A stretch of DNA of 64,000 nt from Levilactobacillus brevis (GCA_021383565.1 CP079699.1:1612001-1676000); one strand, 5' to 3'; positions 8,615-17,840 are shown, counted from the first letter of the stretch. The notes: generated from the sequence alone by a model not told the origin. A program made the numbers and translations.

Positions 8615-9025
8615 CTATTGCGGTTGTTCCTGATCACTATAATACTGCGGGGCTGGCGCTGTCACCGGATGGGCGGCCAGCCATGCCACAATCTGACGGC
8701 CAAGATTCTCCCCCATGGGTGCGGAGGCCGCAATCTGAGCCTTGGTAATCTGATTCACGTGAATGCCGGCCGTAATCGTACAGCTACCGGGTAACACGGG
8801 TTGAACCACCTTGGCGATCCGTTCACCGACAAAATTATCCTTATGGAAACGACCATCGTGACTGGGGTACTTGGTGGTTTGCATCGCGGTATCCTTGGTT
8901 AACGTTGTGACGTCGCCGATATGCGGATTGCTGCCCCCGGTGACCACGATCAACAAATCCTTGCCAATCACGGTCACGTCTGCGGCAATCGTGTAGTTTT
9001 CCTGTGTCACTGTGAACTTTGGCAC
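8615..9025 (-). CDS. lpdD: LpdD-like protein, accessory to UbiD-type decarboxylase
   Basis: A 136-residue protein matching the small LpdD family encoded with gallate/protocatechuate decarboxylases. Recent work names the family a prenylated-flavin chaperone; earlier work called it subunit D. Conserved-looking blocks are GGSNPHIGDVTT and FVGERIAKVV. It starts at GTG with GGGAGGG 8 nt upstream, 1 bp after the stop of lpdB, so it is the last gene of lpdC-lpdB-lpdD. Cytoplasmic. The expected role is handing prenylated FMN from LpdB to LpdC or stabilising it; that is from family knowledge, not seen here. Confidence 0.8.
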   Translation of the reverse strand: MPKFTVTQENYTIAADVTVIGKDLLIVVTGGSNPHIGDVTTLTKDTAMQTTKYPSHDGRFHKDNFVGERIAKVVQPVLPGSCTITAGIHVNQITKAQIAASAPMGENLGRQIVAWLAAHPVTAPAPQYYSDQEQPQ

Positions 9026-9026
9026 G

Positions 9027-9590
9027 CTAATCGCCCTCCCAACGTTTGGCCGCCTCTTCGTGAATACCGAAGGCGTCGAGCACCTTCATGGTCTGATGGT
9101 CGACCAGATCTTGAATGGTCTGGGGATGATTGTAGAAGGCGGGAATGGGCGGAATGATCTGGGCACCGAGCTTGGCTAATTTGGTCAAATTCTCCAAGTG
9201 AATCACACTTAGTGGCGTCTCGCGGGGCACGATGACTAGCTTTCGCTGCTCCTTAATCGTCACGTCCGCGGCCCGGGCTACCAGATTATCCCCGAAGCCG
9301 TACGCAATGCTAGCCACCGTCTTCATGCTGGCCGGGACGATGACCATCCCCGTGTTTAAAAACGACCCACTTGCAATCGCGGCACCTTGGTCACGGTCGC
9401 TATAGACCACGTCGGCGAGGGCTTTAATCTGATCCAACGTATACGTCGTCTCCAGTGCCAAATTCTTCTTAGCCCACGCACTCATCACCAAGTGGGTCTC
9501 AACGTCCGGTTGTGCCCGAAGTTTCTTTAATAGGTCAATCGCATAAATCGTCCCGGACGCCCCGGTCACCCCAATCACAATCTTCTTCAT
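9027..9590 (-). CDS. lpdB: UbiX-family flavin prenyltransferase
   Basis: 187 residues. It joins dimethylallyl phosphate to FMN to make prenylated FMN, the cofactor of UbiD-type decarboxylases. The N-terminal FMN-binding signature IGVTGASGTIYAIDLL (residues 6-21) and the VPRETPLSVIHLENL block (about 132-146) are both clear. It lies between the UbiD gene (14 bp upstream) and lpdD, which argues that it serves LpdC rather than ubiquinone synthesis; lactobacilli make no ubiquinone. Length is normal for the family. Confidence 0.92.
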   Translation of the reverse strand: MKKIVIGVTGASGTIYAIDLLKKLRAQPDVETHLVMSAWAKKNLALETTYTLDQIKALADVVYSDRDQGAAIASGSFLNTGMVIVPASMKTVASIAYGFGDNLVARAADVTIKEQRKLVIVPRETPLSVIHLENLTKLAKLGAQIIPPIPAFYNHPQTIQDLVDHQTMKVLDAFGIHEEAAKRWEGD

Positions 9591-9604
9591 CCACCATCAG
9601 TCCT

Positions 9605-11071
9605 TTACTTCAAATATTTCTGCCAATCGGGGACCTTCATAAACTGGGCCCGAACGAATTGGTCCTTCATGTCAAACGGTACCGTCCCGTCAATGACTAA
9701 CTTCGACGACATCCCCCGCGTTCGAATCGACTTGGGGTCATAACCCGGTCGCTCGGAGGGGTCCAACGGATGATTACGCATGCCCGGCAAGACCATCAAG
9801 TCTTGATCGGCCTGGAATCGCGTGTTAACCGTCCACATGACGTCGTTCATATCGAAAATATCCACATCTTCATCCACTAAAATGACCGTCTTTAATTCCT
9901 TGAAGGCCGAAAACGCCAGTAAAGCGGCCTGGCGCTGAATCCCCTCGTCAGCCTCATCTTCCTTGTGAATCTGCATGATGGTCATGAGCTTACCTCCACC
10001 AGCTGGCGGATTGTAGACGTTTAATACCTTGCCGGGAATGGCCCGGTTAGTCAGCTCTAGAATGCTAGCCTCGGTCGGAATACCGGCCATGCTGACGTGT
10101 TCTTCGGAGGGGCCGATGACACTTTGCATGATCGGATGTTTGCGGTGCGTGACGGCCGTAACCTTGATGACCTGCACCGCTGGATTGGCATCGCCATCGT
10201 AACCGGGGAATTCAGGCATGGCCTTGCCGGTATGGGTGTTGATATCTTCCTGCATCCGTTGGTTAGGCATAATGTAGCCCTCCAGGGTAAATTCGGAACG
10301 GGCAATCGCCTTTTCATCGACGGTGATCGCTGGTGTCAGGCCCACGGCTTCCTGGCGAATCGCACCGGCAACGCCCAACTCGTTGTAGCCCAATGGCGTG
10401 GTCGGCGGCTCGAAGGTACAACCGATGGTAATGGCGGGGTCCAACCCAATGTTAATCGTCACGGGCATTGGTTCGTTGGCCGCTTCGTATTCCTTGGCGA
10501 AAGCGCCGATGTGCCGGCCACCAGGCATGATGTAGATCCCCAGCGTGTCCTTGTCCTCCAGCACCATCCGGTGAATCGTGACGTCACTCATGGTCTTGGC
10601 CTTGTTGGAGCCTAAGACCACGCCCACAGTGATGTACGGACCGGCATCCTCGGGTGTATTGGTCGGGGCCGCCACCAATTTACGAATATCAAAGTCCGGA
10701 TCGGTGGCCTTGTGCACGACCTCGTGAGCCGGCGCATCATCGACCATCTCCGGCGGCACGGGATGCTCCACGGCATCGTTTAGGAACTGTCCCAGCGTTT
10801 GATAGTCGTGGTGAAACATCATCCCCACGCGTTTTCGACTGGCCATCAAGCCCATCAAAACCCGTGTGCCCGGGAAACCCTTAACGTTGTTAAACATCAT
10901 GGCCGGGCCTTCCTGAGTCGGTCGCTCAACCGTTCCACCGGCACCAATATAGCGGTAAACCCCCGCTAATTCGGCGTCTGGATCGATTGCCACATCGGTT
11001 GCGTGATATTGGCCGGGTTGCGTTTTAAGCTCGGCCAGTACCTTACGCAAATCATAAGGTTCATTTGCCAT
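9605..11071 (-). CDS. lpdC: UbiD-family gallate/protocatechuate decarboxylase
   Basis: 488 residues. It removes CO2 from gallic or protocatechuic acid to give pyrogallol or catechol, using prenylated FMN and a divalent metal. By recognition it is very close to Lactiplantibacillus plantarum LpdC over its whole length (for example YRYIGAGGTV, HHDYQTLGQ, PAGGGKLMTIMQIHK, QADQDLMVLPGMRNHPLDP). The UbiD active-site block is seen as IARSEFTLEGYI (about residues 260-271), with the Glu pair and Arg expected. It starts at an ATG with an AGGAGG-type RBS and is the first gene of lpdC-lpdB-lpdD, divergent from a LysR regulator. The preferred phenolic acid is inferred from LpdC. Confidence 0.92.
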   Translation of the reverse strand: MANEPYDLRKVLAELKTQPGQYHATDVAIDPDAELAGVYRYIGAGGTVERPTQEGPAMMFNNVKGFPGTRVLMGLMASRKRVGMMFHHDYQTLGQFLNDAVEHPVPPEMVDDAPAHEVVHKATDPDFDIRKLVAAPTNTPEDAGPYITVGVVLGSNKAKTMSDVTIHRMVLEDKDTLGIYIMPGGRHIGAFAKEYEAANEPMPVTINIGLDPAITIGCTFEPPTTPLGYNELGVAGAIRQEAVGLTPAITVDEKAIARSEFTLEGYIMPNQRMQEDINTHTGKAMPEFPGYDGDANPAVQVIKVTAVTHRKHPIMQSVIGPSEEHVSMAGIPTEASILELTNRAIPGKVLNVYNPPAGGGKLMTIMQIHKEDEADEGIQRQAALLAFSAFKELKTVILVDEDVDIFDMNDVMWTVNTRFQADQDLMVLPGMRNHPLDPSERPGYDPKSIRTRGMSSKLVIDGTVPFDMKDQFVRAQFMKVPDWQKYLK

Positions 11072-11208
11072 CAGATTACCTCCTGTCAGTTATTTACACG
11101 GATAACCTTAGTCTATAAACCGCTTGCAAACAAATCCAGTTTCGACTAACGTTATGCTTAATAGGAATAATAGCTCGTTTACGACTTCTCAGAAAGGTTG
11201 ATGTTCAC

Positions 11209-12087
11209 GTGACCCTCGACGACTTTTATAGTTTCATCGTGCTGTATCAGATGCGCAACGTCTCGGACGCCGCGGTCGACTTGCACATTACGCAGTCCGC
11301 GCTGTCCAAACGCCTGCGGAACATGCAGCAGGAACTCGGAACGCAGCTCATCTCGACCCGCAATAAGCGCCAGCTCACCATCACGGAGAGTGGTGAAGTC
11401 TTCTTTCGTTATGCGCAGACCATCACGGCACAATATGCCCTCCTACGCACGGAGTTGCAAGACTACCGGGTGTTACGCCGCGGCACCCTGCGTATCGGTA
11501 GTGTCCCCGTCATGGCCCAGTATGGCCTCACCCAGAAGATGAGTCGCTTCATGCACGATTACCCGCAGATCAACATTCATTTGGACGAACTACAGGGGGC
11601 CGACCTCCTCAAAGCCTTACAGAACCAGGAACTCGACCTCGGCATTTTGCGCGACGTCCAGAGTCAGCAACTCAACAAGTCGCAATTTGACGCGATTAAC
11701 TTGGATACCGATGAGTTGCGTGTCGTCTTGGCTGCCGATCACCCGCTGGCTCAGCAAGACAGCATCGCAATGGCCGATCTGCAAGACAGCGAGGTGGTCA
11801 CACTCAATCCGGGTTCCGGCGTCTACGAAAAGATGGGCCATCGCTTTCAACAGGCGGGCTTCACGCCGAATATTCGTTTTACCACGCCCCACATCGAGAC
11901 ACTATTGGGGATGATCGCTCATACGCAACGGGTCACCTTCCTGTTTGCCAAGGCGGCCGCTCCTTTCCTAACGGCAGCGTACGTCACACGGCCTTTCACG
12001 CAACCACTGGTCAGCCACCTACAGCTGGTCTACCCACGGGGCGCCTTAAGTCCGGCAGCCCAACGTTTTGTGGGCTACTTAAAATGA
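11209..12087 (+). CDS. LysR family transcriptional regulator, divergent from lpdCBD
   Basis: 292 residues. The N-terminal winged helix-turn-helix (residues 1-60: SDAAVDLHITQSALSKRLRN) is followed by a LysR substrate-binding domain from about residue 90. The start is GTG at 11209; the nearby ATG at 11201 runs into a stop after three codons. AGAAAGG lies about 11 nt upstream. It is divergent from lpdC with 137 bp between them, the usual layout for a LysR activator of the opposite operon; the inducer would be a phenolic acid. In L. plantarum a LysR regulator (TanR) controls tannin/gallate genes, but orthology is not shown here. Confidence 0.85.
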   Translation: MTLDDFYSFIVLYQMRNVSDAAVDLHITQSALSKRLRNMQQELGTQLISTRNKRQLTITESGEVFFRYAQTITAQYALLRTELQDYRVLRRGTLRIGSVPVMAQYGLTQKMSRFMHDYPQINIHLDELQGADLLKALQNQELDLGILRDVQSQQLNKSQFDAINLDTDELRVVLAADHPLAQQDSIAMADLQDSEVVTLNPGSGVYEKMGHRFQQAGFTPNIRFTTPHIETLLGMIAHTQRVTFLFAKAAAPFLTAAYVTRPFTQPLVSHLQLVYPRGALSPAAQRFVGYLK

Positions 12088-12162
12088 CCCCCTACTTATA
12101 ACTAATGTTTTTTTCGGTCATTTGGTTGCACGTCCGACCCCACCTTAGGAGGAACTTAAGAA

Positions 12163-12735
12163 ATGACCTATTTATTGCTTTTACGCGGTATTAACGGCGG
12201 CACCTATCACCAAGTGAAAATGGCGACATTACGGGACTGGTTGACGGCAGCCGGCTTCACGCAGGTTGTCTCGTACGCCAATAGCGGTAATCTTATCTTG
12301 GACGGTCCCGACAATCAGGCGGTCTGTACCCAACGTGTGGCCGATGTCCTGGCCACTAACGTCGACTTTCCACTTAACTTTGGGTTGTTCCCCGCGACCA
12401 CCCTCTGCCGGGAGTTTCAGCAGGCACCTGCTTGGTGGGATGGAACGGGCCAGCACCAACACCTCTGCCTGTTCAAGCTCACTAACTATCGTGAGCAGGT
12501 GACGTGGCTCCGTGACCGGCTCACAACGCTTGACCATATTGTAACGACGCCCCACCTGATCTTCTGGACGGTCGACGCTGTGGGTAATTTTCAGCATTCG
12601 GCGTATGGTCAGGTCTTCGGTACGCCCTTTTACCAGCAAACCAGCGCGCGGAGCTACCGAACCACGCGGAAGCTAGCCCAACTTTTGCAAGAACGGCTAG
12701 ACCACCCGTGCTATAATCGAGAAGATGATTTATGA
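12163..12735 (+). CDS. DUF1697 family protein
   Basis: A 190-residue cytoplasmic protein with the family's N-terminal signature YLLLLRGINGG (residues 3-13) followed by LRDWLTAAGFTQVVSYANSG. The family is widespread and its function is unknown. It has a strong AGGAGG RBS and is followed after 31 bp by a peptide deformylase gene on the same strand, so the three genes 12163-13816 may be one transcript ending at the hairpin at 13826. No signal peptide or membrane segment. C-terminal residues are basic and Arg-rich (RSYRTTRKLAQLL). Confidence 0.78.
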   Translation: MTYLLLLRGINGGTYHQVKMATLRDWLTAAGFTQVVSYANSGNLILDGPDNQAVCTQRVADVLATNVDFPLNFGLFPATTLCREFQQAPAWWDGTGQHQHLCLFKLTNYREQVTWLRDRLTTLDHIVTTPHLIFWTVDAVGNFQHSAYGQVFGTPFYQQTSARSYRTTRKLAQLLQERLDHPCYNREDDL

Positions 12736-12766
12736 CTTTTAACCCTTAACTTTTTGGAGGTCACAC

Positions 12767-13177
12767 ATGATTAGAAATGTCGTCCACGACCCCACCCAAC
12801 TTAGCTTCAAGGCCCAGCCCGCCACTAAGCTGGATGCCCCGGTCGTCACGGATTTATTAGACACACTCAAGGCCAACAGCGAAAACTGTGTGGGCATGGC
12901 TGCCAATATGATTGGCATTAATAAGCGGATTATCGTAGTCGATATGGGCGTGATGCCCGTCGCCATGATTAACCCGCAGATTACGAAAAAGGCTGGACCC
13001 TTTCAGACCCAGGAAGGCTGCTTATCGCTCACCGGCGAGCGGCCAACCCAGCGGTACCGGACCATTGACGTGGACTTTCTCAACCAAAGTTTCCAACGGC
13101 AACACCAGACGTTTACTGGCTTTGTGGCGCAGATTATTCAGCATGAAGTCGACCATTGCGATGGTATTGTCATTTAG
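12767..13177 (+). CDS. Short peptide deformylase-like protein
   Basis: 136 residues, shorter than the main deformylases of Firmicutes (about 185). Motif 2 EGCLS (83-87) and motif 3 HEVDH (126-130) are intact and supply the Cys and two His metal ligands and the catalytic Glu. Motif 1 is altered: CVGMAANM (42-48 region) in place of GxGxAAxQ, so the Gln that stabilises the tetrahedral intermediate is Met. It is probably the accessory deformylase that many lactobacilli carry besides the essential one. It may retain weak or altered activity. RBS GGAGG precedes the ATG. It is between DUF1697 and an acetyltransferase gene on one strand. Confidence 0.8.
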   Translation: MIRNVVHDPTQLSFKAQPATKLDAPVVTDLLDTLKANSENCVGMAANMIGINKRIIVVDMGVMPVAMINPQITKKAGPFQTQEGCLSLTGERPTQRYRTIDVDFLNQSFQRQHQTFTGFVAQIIQHEVDHCDGIVI

Positions 13178-13195
13178 ACGGGAGGCCTGTTTGTC

Positions 13196-13816
13196 ATGAC
13201 GGAAGAGGAAAAAATGTTAGCGGGAAAGCTCTACGATCCATCCGATCCTAAGCTCCAAGAACGGCTCCACTACGCGCATCGCTTGTCACAGGAATATAAC
13301 ATGACCTTCGATGATGAAACTGAGAAGCGCGAGGAAATCTTGACCAAATTGGTGCCGGATCATGCGACGGGCACCTACCTTCAAGGCCCAATTTTCTTTG
13401 ACTACGGCAGCTACACGCATCTGGGAAAACACTTCTACGCCAACGCCAACTTCACCGTTCTGGATTGCGGCTACGTTACAATCGGTGACAACACGTGGTT
13501 TGGCCCTAACGTGACGTTGGTTACCCCCATGCACCCGCTACGGTATCAGGAACGCAATCTCCACCCCCACGCCGACGGGTCGTTATTTGATATCGAATAC
13601 GATAAGCCCATCACGATTGGCGATAACTGCTGGTTTGGCAGCAACGTTACGGTCATTGGTGGTGTGACCATTGGCTCCGGCTGCGTGATTGGCGCTGGCT
13701 CCGTGGTCACCCGCGATATTCCAGCTCATTCGCTAGCCGTCGGTAAACCCTGCCGTGTCGTTCGCGAGATTACGGAAGCGGACTCGATTCAGTACAAGAC
13801 GGATATTCAACCATAA
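13196..13816 (+). CDS. Sugar O-acetyltransferase (maltose/galactoside acetyltransferase type)
   Basis: 206 residues. Acetyl-CoA-dependent O-acetylation of a sugar. It has the N-terminal Mac domain (KMLAGKLYDPSDPKL, about residues 6-20) and then a left-handed beta helix of hexapeptide repeats with the active-site histidine in TPMHPL (about 115). The C-terminal IGAGSVVTRDIPAHS block is typical. RBS GGGAGG 9 nt upstream of ATG. It ends the three-gene plus-strand run and is followed by a terminator hairpin. The physiological sugar is unknown; such enzymes are usually regarded as detoxifying. Confidence 0.9.
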   Translation: MTEEEKMLAGKLYDPSDPKLQERLHYAHRLSQEYNMTFDDETEKREEILTKLVPDHATGTYLQGPIFFDYGSYTHLGKHFYANANFTVLDCGYVTIGDNTWFGPNVTLVTPMHPLRYQERNLHPHADGSLFDIEYDKPITIGDNCWFGSNVTVIGGVTIGSGCVIGAGSVVTRDIPAHSLAVGKPCRVVREITEADSIQYKTDIQP

Positions 13817-13825
13817 CGACGCAAA

Positions 13826-13875
13826 AGCACACGCGACATCCCGATAAGTCGGGACATCACGTGTGCTATTTTTAT
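13826..13875 (+). terminator. Bidirectional terminator
   Basis: AGCACACG (13826-13834) pairs with CGTGTGCT (13860-13868), with an inner CCCGA/TCGGG stem, followed by ATTTTTATTTATTTTT. It serves the acetyltransferase on the plus strand and probably the convergent membrane-protein gene on the minus strand, whose stop overlaps it. Confidence 0.85.
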
Positions 13876-14243
13876 TTATTTTTCCACCACAGCCGATAAC
13901 TCCCCCACCCAATCAGGGCGAGATTAAACAGCATCAGCAAACCCCACAACCAGAGGTAATCCGTCAGTAACGGCGAGTGCTGGGTGTGGAACAGATCAGC
14001 TGTCATGCCCAACACGACGACTGCGTTAACGATGAGGCCGGCGCGCTTGGCCCATAGGCGCTTGGCAAAGGCCGTTGCAACGACAACGACGAGTACCAAG
14101 GCCACGCCGACCACATCGGGATTGTGCCAACTAAAGTCCAACCCCAGACTGGTCGTTGAAGAAGGCTCCAGGGACATGACTAATAAAAAATACAGGCTGC
14201 CCAGCCCGCTCAACAGGGGCACATAACCGTAGAGTCTTTGCAT
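13872..14243 (-). CDS. Small four-helix membrane protein, unknown
   Basis: About 123 residues with four hydrophobic segments (roughly residues 8-24, 42-60, 71-85, 98-118), a loop with HTQHSPLLTDYLWLW, and a short basic cytoplasmic end (WWKNK). Two ATGs two codons apart are possible; the second (14243) sits 8 nt from GAGAGG and is preferred. It stands alone between a convergent operon and the restriction-modification island. I do not recognise a family with a known function. Confidence 0.6.
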   Translation of the reverse strand: MQRLYGYVPLLSGLGSLYFLLVMSLEPSSTTSLGLDFSWHNPDVVGVALVLVVVVATAFAKRLWAKRAGLIVNAVVVLGMTADLFHTQHSPLLTDYLWLWGLLMLFNLALIGWGSYRLWWKNK

Positions 14244-15654
14244 GATCATCGCCTCTCTTCATCTCTCACCTCGTACTTTAGGCGATTGCGTGGGAAAAGT
14301 AAATGGATATGCTGGGGTTGCGATGGTGAGCAGCGTTTTTAGACACCTTACTCTAGTTAAACTCAAACACTAACCTCAAGCTCACGACAACTGAATTCCC
14401 ATCAATAGCAAGACTTGCTTACACATTGACTTAACACTAGATATTCGCCGCGTCAGCGTATTGCCGCTAATTTGACTGTCCTGAGGAACCTCCTGCATTT
14501 CCTTTTGGATAGTCTTTTTGAGCGCGTCCAAATCCAATTGATGATTATCCAAAAGGGCTTCCAGGACAACTCTTGAGGAGGGATGAGCGGCCATTGCTTG
14601 TAACAATATGTCATTCTTATTGGCTGTACTTGCCGAATTGAGCGCCTTCCCCTCACTGGTGACGACAATTCCAGTCTGTGGCAGTTTGTCAACAAAACCA
14701 AAATAGCCGAGCCAGTTCAAATAATAATTATATTGGCGACTATCGTACTTAAACGTATCCACAAAGGCTTCCGGACCACTTCTCGGCGTTTGTTCTTCAT
14801 TCACCAAAACATTTTCCGAAGAACCACTTAAAAAGTCGAGATAATCCAACGCAATCTGCAAGTTATTGGCTTGCAGAAAGCTCACGGTCTTGCCATTCGA
14901 ATAAATCGGATACTGCGTGAGCACCTCAGTCTGCTTGATTAATGCCCTAGCGCGTCTAGTCGCCTCATCGCTATTATACTTGGCCTTATCCGCTGCCGTT
15001 TCAATTGAAAACACATTGTGCGGATCATCAGATAACCTAAATTTATACTGGCGATGAATCTTTATTGAGTTCATATTCTTCAGATCGGTGAAGCGATAAA
15101 CCGTGAAGATATAGACATCTTTCGTCTTCACAAAATAACACACGTAAGTATCTTTTTTTTCATGTAACCGCTGCATGGTCTGCTCGATTAGCAATCGCGG
15201 AATAAACAGCTGACGAATGTTAAAGTCCTTGGGAAACTTCATCTTACTCTCAACGACTAGCACCGTTTCATTGGACTCGTAAACGCCGTCAATTTCCGCT
15301 TGCCAAGTATGGATGCTCAAGGGGATCGGGACAGCCTTATTCACCACATTATCGATGTTAAACGCGACGTTGTGCACATTATTTTTACCACTTAGGGTAG
15401 CAATGACTTCACGATTATGGCTGTTTAAATCATGAAAAATATAAGTCAGCATCTTCGTAATCTCTGCCACCGTCTGTGCGTTTGGTTCAGTCGTAATTTT
15501 GCCAAAATCTAAACTGGCCATTTTCATAGGACTCGCCATCGGAATGACGGGAACCGCTTGATTCACCAGTGGGTAATACATATTAAACGGTGCAATTCTA
15601 TATTGCTTACCGCCTATTGGCATAATTTGAAGCCGGTATTCTTTAAAGATATTA

Positions 15655-16505
15655 GGGCCTGTTCTCAAACTATTTCAATAGAATCATGATGGCGCAGATG
15701 TATATGGTGGACAAGAAGCTGGTAGCTAGCTTATCGTAGCGTGTTGCGAAGCGTCTAAAGTTCTTCATTTGATTAAAAAAGTCTTCAATCAGGTGACGTT
15801 CACAGTAGGTGAAATAATCACAGTCCCAAGGATCTTTGGCATTCTCTTTTGGCGGAATGGTATAGGTCCCATGGGCTGATGTAATTTGGTCTCTTAGCTT
15901 TTCGGCACCATATGCTTTATCCGCAATCACGTTTACGTTAGTCAAATCAACAGTTTCAAGTAGTTCAGGTGCCGCAATACTATCGTGTACCTGACCACCT
16001 GAAAGCAAGAATTTTAGTGGGTTGCCCAGTCCATCTACTAACGCATGAACCTTGGTGGTAAGGCCACCTCGGCTTCGTCCTATGAATTGGTTGAACTCTG
16101 CATTGACTGCGTTTTTTTAGCACCGGTAGCTTTTTGATGAACCCGAATACTGGTTGAATCTAAGCTGATGTTCTCCATGTCTGGATCTTGAGAAAGTTCT
16201 TCAAACATTTTTAGAAACAGACCGGAATTTGACCAACGTTGAAATCGGCTGTAAATTGCCTTCCAGTGACCGTAGCGCTCGGGAACGTCACGCCATGCCG
16301 CTCCGCTTCGCATCAGCCAGAGAATACCATTGAAAGCCGTTCGGTTATCAATGGTGGCTGGTCGACCGGTACGATAGGCTGGAAACATTGGTTCAATGCG
16401 GTTCCACTGTTCGTCAGTTAGTTCATAGCGCTTTGGTATAGTCATGATGTACTCCAATCCGTTTTTGATGGAGTATACCAGAAATCAATGTTTAGGAACA
16501 GACCC
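15655..16505 (-). mobile_element. IS5-family insertion sequence (IS427-like), 851 bp
   Basis: Imperfect 16-bp terminal inverted repeats: left GGGCCTGTTCTCAAAC (15655-15670), right, reversed, GGGTCTGTTCCTAAAC (16505-16490), 13 of 16 matching. TA is duplicated on each side (15653-15654 and 16506-16507), as usual for this group. It holds one transposase split over two frames. It sits inside the restriction endonuclease gene in the same orientation as that gene, and its ends are intact, so it may still move. Confidence 0.92.
15670..16445 (-). CDS. IS5-family transposase, two frames joined by -1 frameshift
   Basis: The first frame starts at the ATG at 16445 (MTIPKRYELTDEQWNRIEP), with GGAG 6 nt upstream. 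It carries the DUF4096-type N-terminal domain and the first catalytic Asp region (ISLDSTSIRVHQKATGAKK), and stops at 16080. The second frame (to 15670) carries VNVIADKAYGAEKLRDQI and the Glu-containing YCERHLIEDFFNQMKNFRR block. Seven A's on the minus strand (16118-16112) sit just before the end of the shared reading. Shifting -1 there continues as NAVNAEFNQFIGRSRGGLTT, the usual sequence of this family. So the element makes a fused DDE transposase by programmed or transcriptional slippage. Confidence 0.88.
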
Positions 16506-16906
16506 TAGGCAAATCTGCAGAGAAATCAAATTTCAAAATGTTTCGATTGTCTGGTGCCTTTTCATCCGGATACCTAGCGTGCCATTGACTGGCGATAGCA
16601 TTGTCACGCATCATCTTATCGACATTAATATCATAATACCCAGTTTCTTCAATCTGATGCACAATGTCATAAGCTTCAAACAAGATCTCCCAAGCCTTAC
16701 TGGGTTTATTATTTCGCTTATCGTAGCTTTCCAGCTTGTGCTTTTTCAGTGTTAATACCTGACCCATGTTCTCCCCCCTGTCAAAAACGCTTAGATTGCG
16801 TCATCTTCTAATATCCTATCATTTTTTTAGGACCGGAAACAATCGTCATGCGATTAATTCCATCACCATCCCCGACACATTTAATCAAAAAAGAATATCC
16901 GTTCGC

Positions 16907-16936
16907 CTGACACCCCAACCTCAGCGAGCTTATACT
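16907..16936 (+). promoter_or_regulatory. Putative promoter of the DpnA-like methylase gene
   Basis: CTGACA (16907-16912) and TATACT (16931-16936), spacer 18 bp, followed by an AGGAGG RBS just before the ATG at 16971. The divergent endonuclease gene starts at 16767, so the 203-bp gap must hold both promoters. Confidence 0.45.
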
Positions 16937-16970
16937 TTAGACTACCAATCTACTTTCCAGGAGGTCGCCT

Positions 16971-17738
16971 ATGATTCAACCCTACTATCGCAACGATTTG
17001 ATTCAATTATATGCCGGTGACTCTCTTCAATTAATCCCTAGCATGATAAAAGAAAGTATAGACGTCATCATTGCCGATCCGCCCTATTTCTTATCCAACG
17101 GCGGTTTCACCAACAGTGGGGGTAATAAAGTCAGCGTTAACAAGGGAAATTGGGACGAGATCAATGACAAATATCCCTCGTCCGAAGCGTTTAACGCTCT
17201 ATTCCTAAAAGAAGCCCAAAGAGTTCTTAAACCTACTGGCACTATCTGGATTTTTGGTAGTCTACACAACATTTATGAGGTCGGCTATCTTCTGAAAAAA
17301 TACGACTATCGTCTTCTAAACAACATTACTTGGCAAAAATTAAATCCCCCACCCAATCTGAGTTGTCGGATGTTCACCCACTCGACTGAAACCATCCTCT
17401 GGGCCCGGAAGTTTCCAAAAGTTCCACATTTTTTCAATTACAATCTCATGCGTCACTATAATCAAGGGAAACAAATGAAAGATGTCTGGTCTACGCCCGT
17501 TATCCAACAATCTGAACGAAGATTTGGTCGACATCCCACGCAAAAGCCAATCAGCATTATTAAACGAATGATTGAGGCTTCTACTACTGAGGGCATGACC
17601 ATCCTAGACCCCTTCGTCGGTAGCGGTACAACTGCCGTCGCTTGTCAGTCTTTAAAAAGATACTGTATCGGCATCGACAGCTCACCAGAATACTTAGCAA
17701 TCGCGAAAAGAAGGCTGGAAAACCAACAGCATCATTAA
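16971..17738 (+). CDS. DNA adenine methyltransferase, DpnA type (N6-adenine, likely GATC)
   Basis: 255 residues. It transfers methyl from SAM to adenine N6. Motif order is DPPY (36-39, IADPPYFLSNGG) before the SAM-binding DPFVGSGTT (213-221), i.e. the beta group. By recognition it matches M.DpnA of the DpnII system along most of its length (VSVNKGNWDE, SLHNIYEVG, LSCRMFTHSTETILWARK, GKQMKDVW, HPTQKP). DpnA-type enzymes also methylate single-stranded DNA and protect incoming DNA. AGGAGG RBS. It stands between the IS-broken endonuclease and the Dam-type methylase, in a convergent arrangement with the latter. Confidence 0.9.
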   Translation: MIQPYYRNDLIQLYAGDSLQLIPSMIKESIDVIIADPPYFLSNGGFTNSGGNKVSVNKGNWDEINDKYPSSEAFNALFLKEAQRVLKPTGTIWIFGSLHNIYEVGYLLKKYDYRLLNNITWQKLNPPPNLSCRMFTHSTETILWARKFPKVPHFFNYNLMRHYNQGKQMKDVWSTPVIQQSERRFGRHPTQKPISIIKRMIEASTTEGMTILDPFVGSGTTAVACQSLKRYCIGIDSSPEYLAIAKRRLENQQHH

Positions 17739-17840
17739 CTTTTAGTAACAGTTTCTGAAGGATAAAACAAAATCCTCCTTGAACGTCACACTGAATTGTC
17801 TTCAGCATTTGCGTTCAAAGAGGACTTACGTCGAAAAAAA

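Larger units (their letters stand above)
14382..16767 (-). pseudogene. Type II restriction endonuclease gene split by an IS element
   Basis: The 5' part (16767-16506, starts MGQVLTLKKHKLESYDKR) and the 3' part (15654-14382) join in frame when the IS at 15655-16505 and one TA copy are removed: DFSADLP followed directly by NIFKEYRLQ. The restored gene has 1533 bp, 510 residues. A PD-(D/E)xK nuclease core is visible in the 3' part: EIDGVYES, then VLVVESK (Asp and Glu-x-Lys at about 15290 and 15251-15243). It flanks two GATC-type adenine methyltransferases, so the inferred target is GATC, though it does not look like DpnII or Sau3AI. Cleavage activity must be lost, since the first ~86 residues are separated from the nuclease core. 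Confidence 0.82.
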
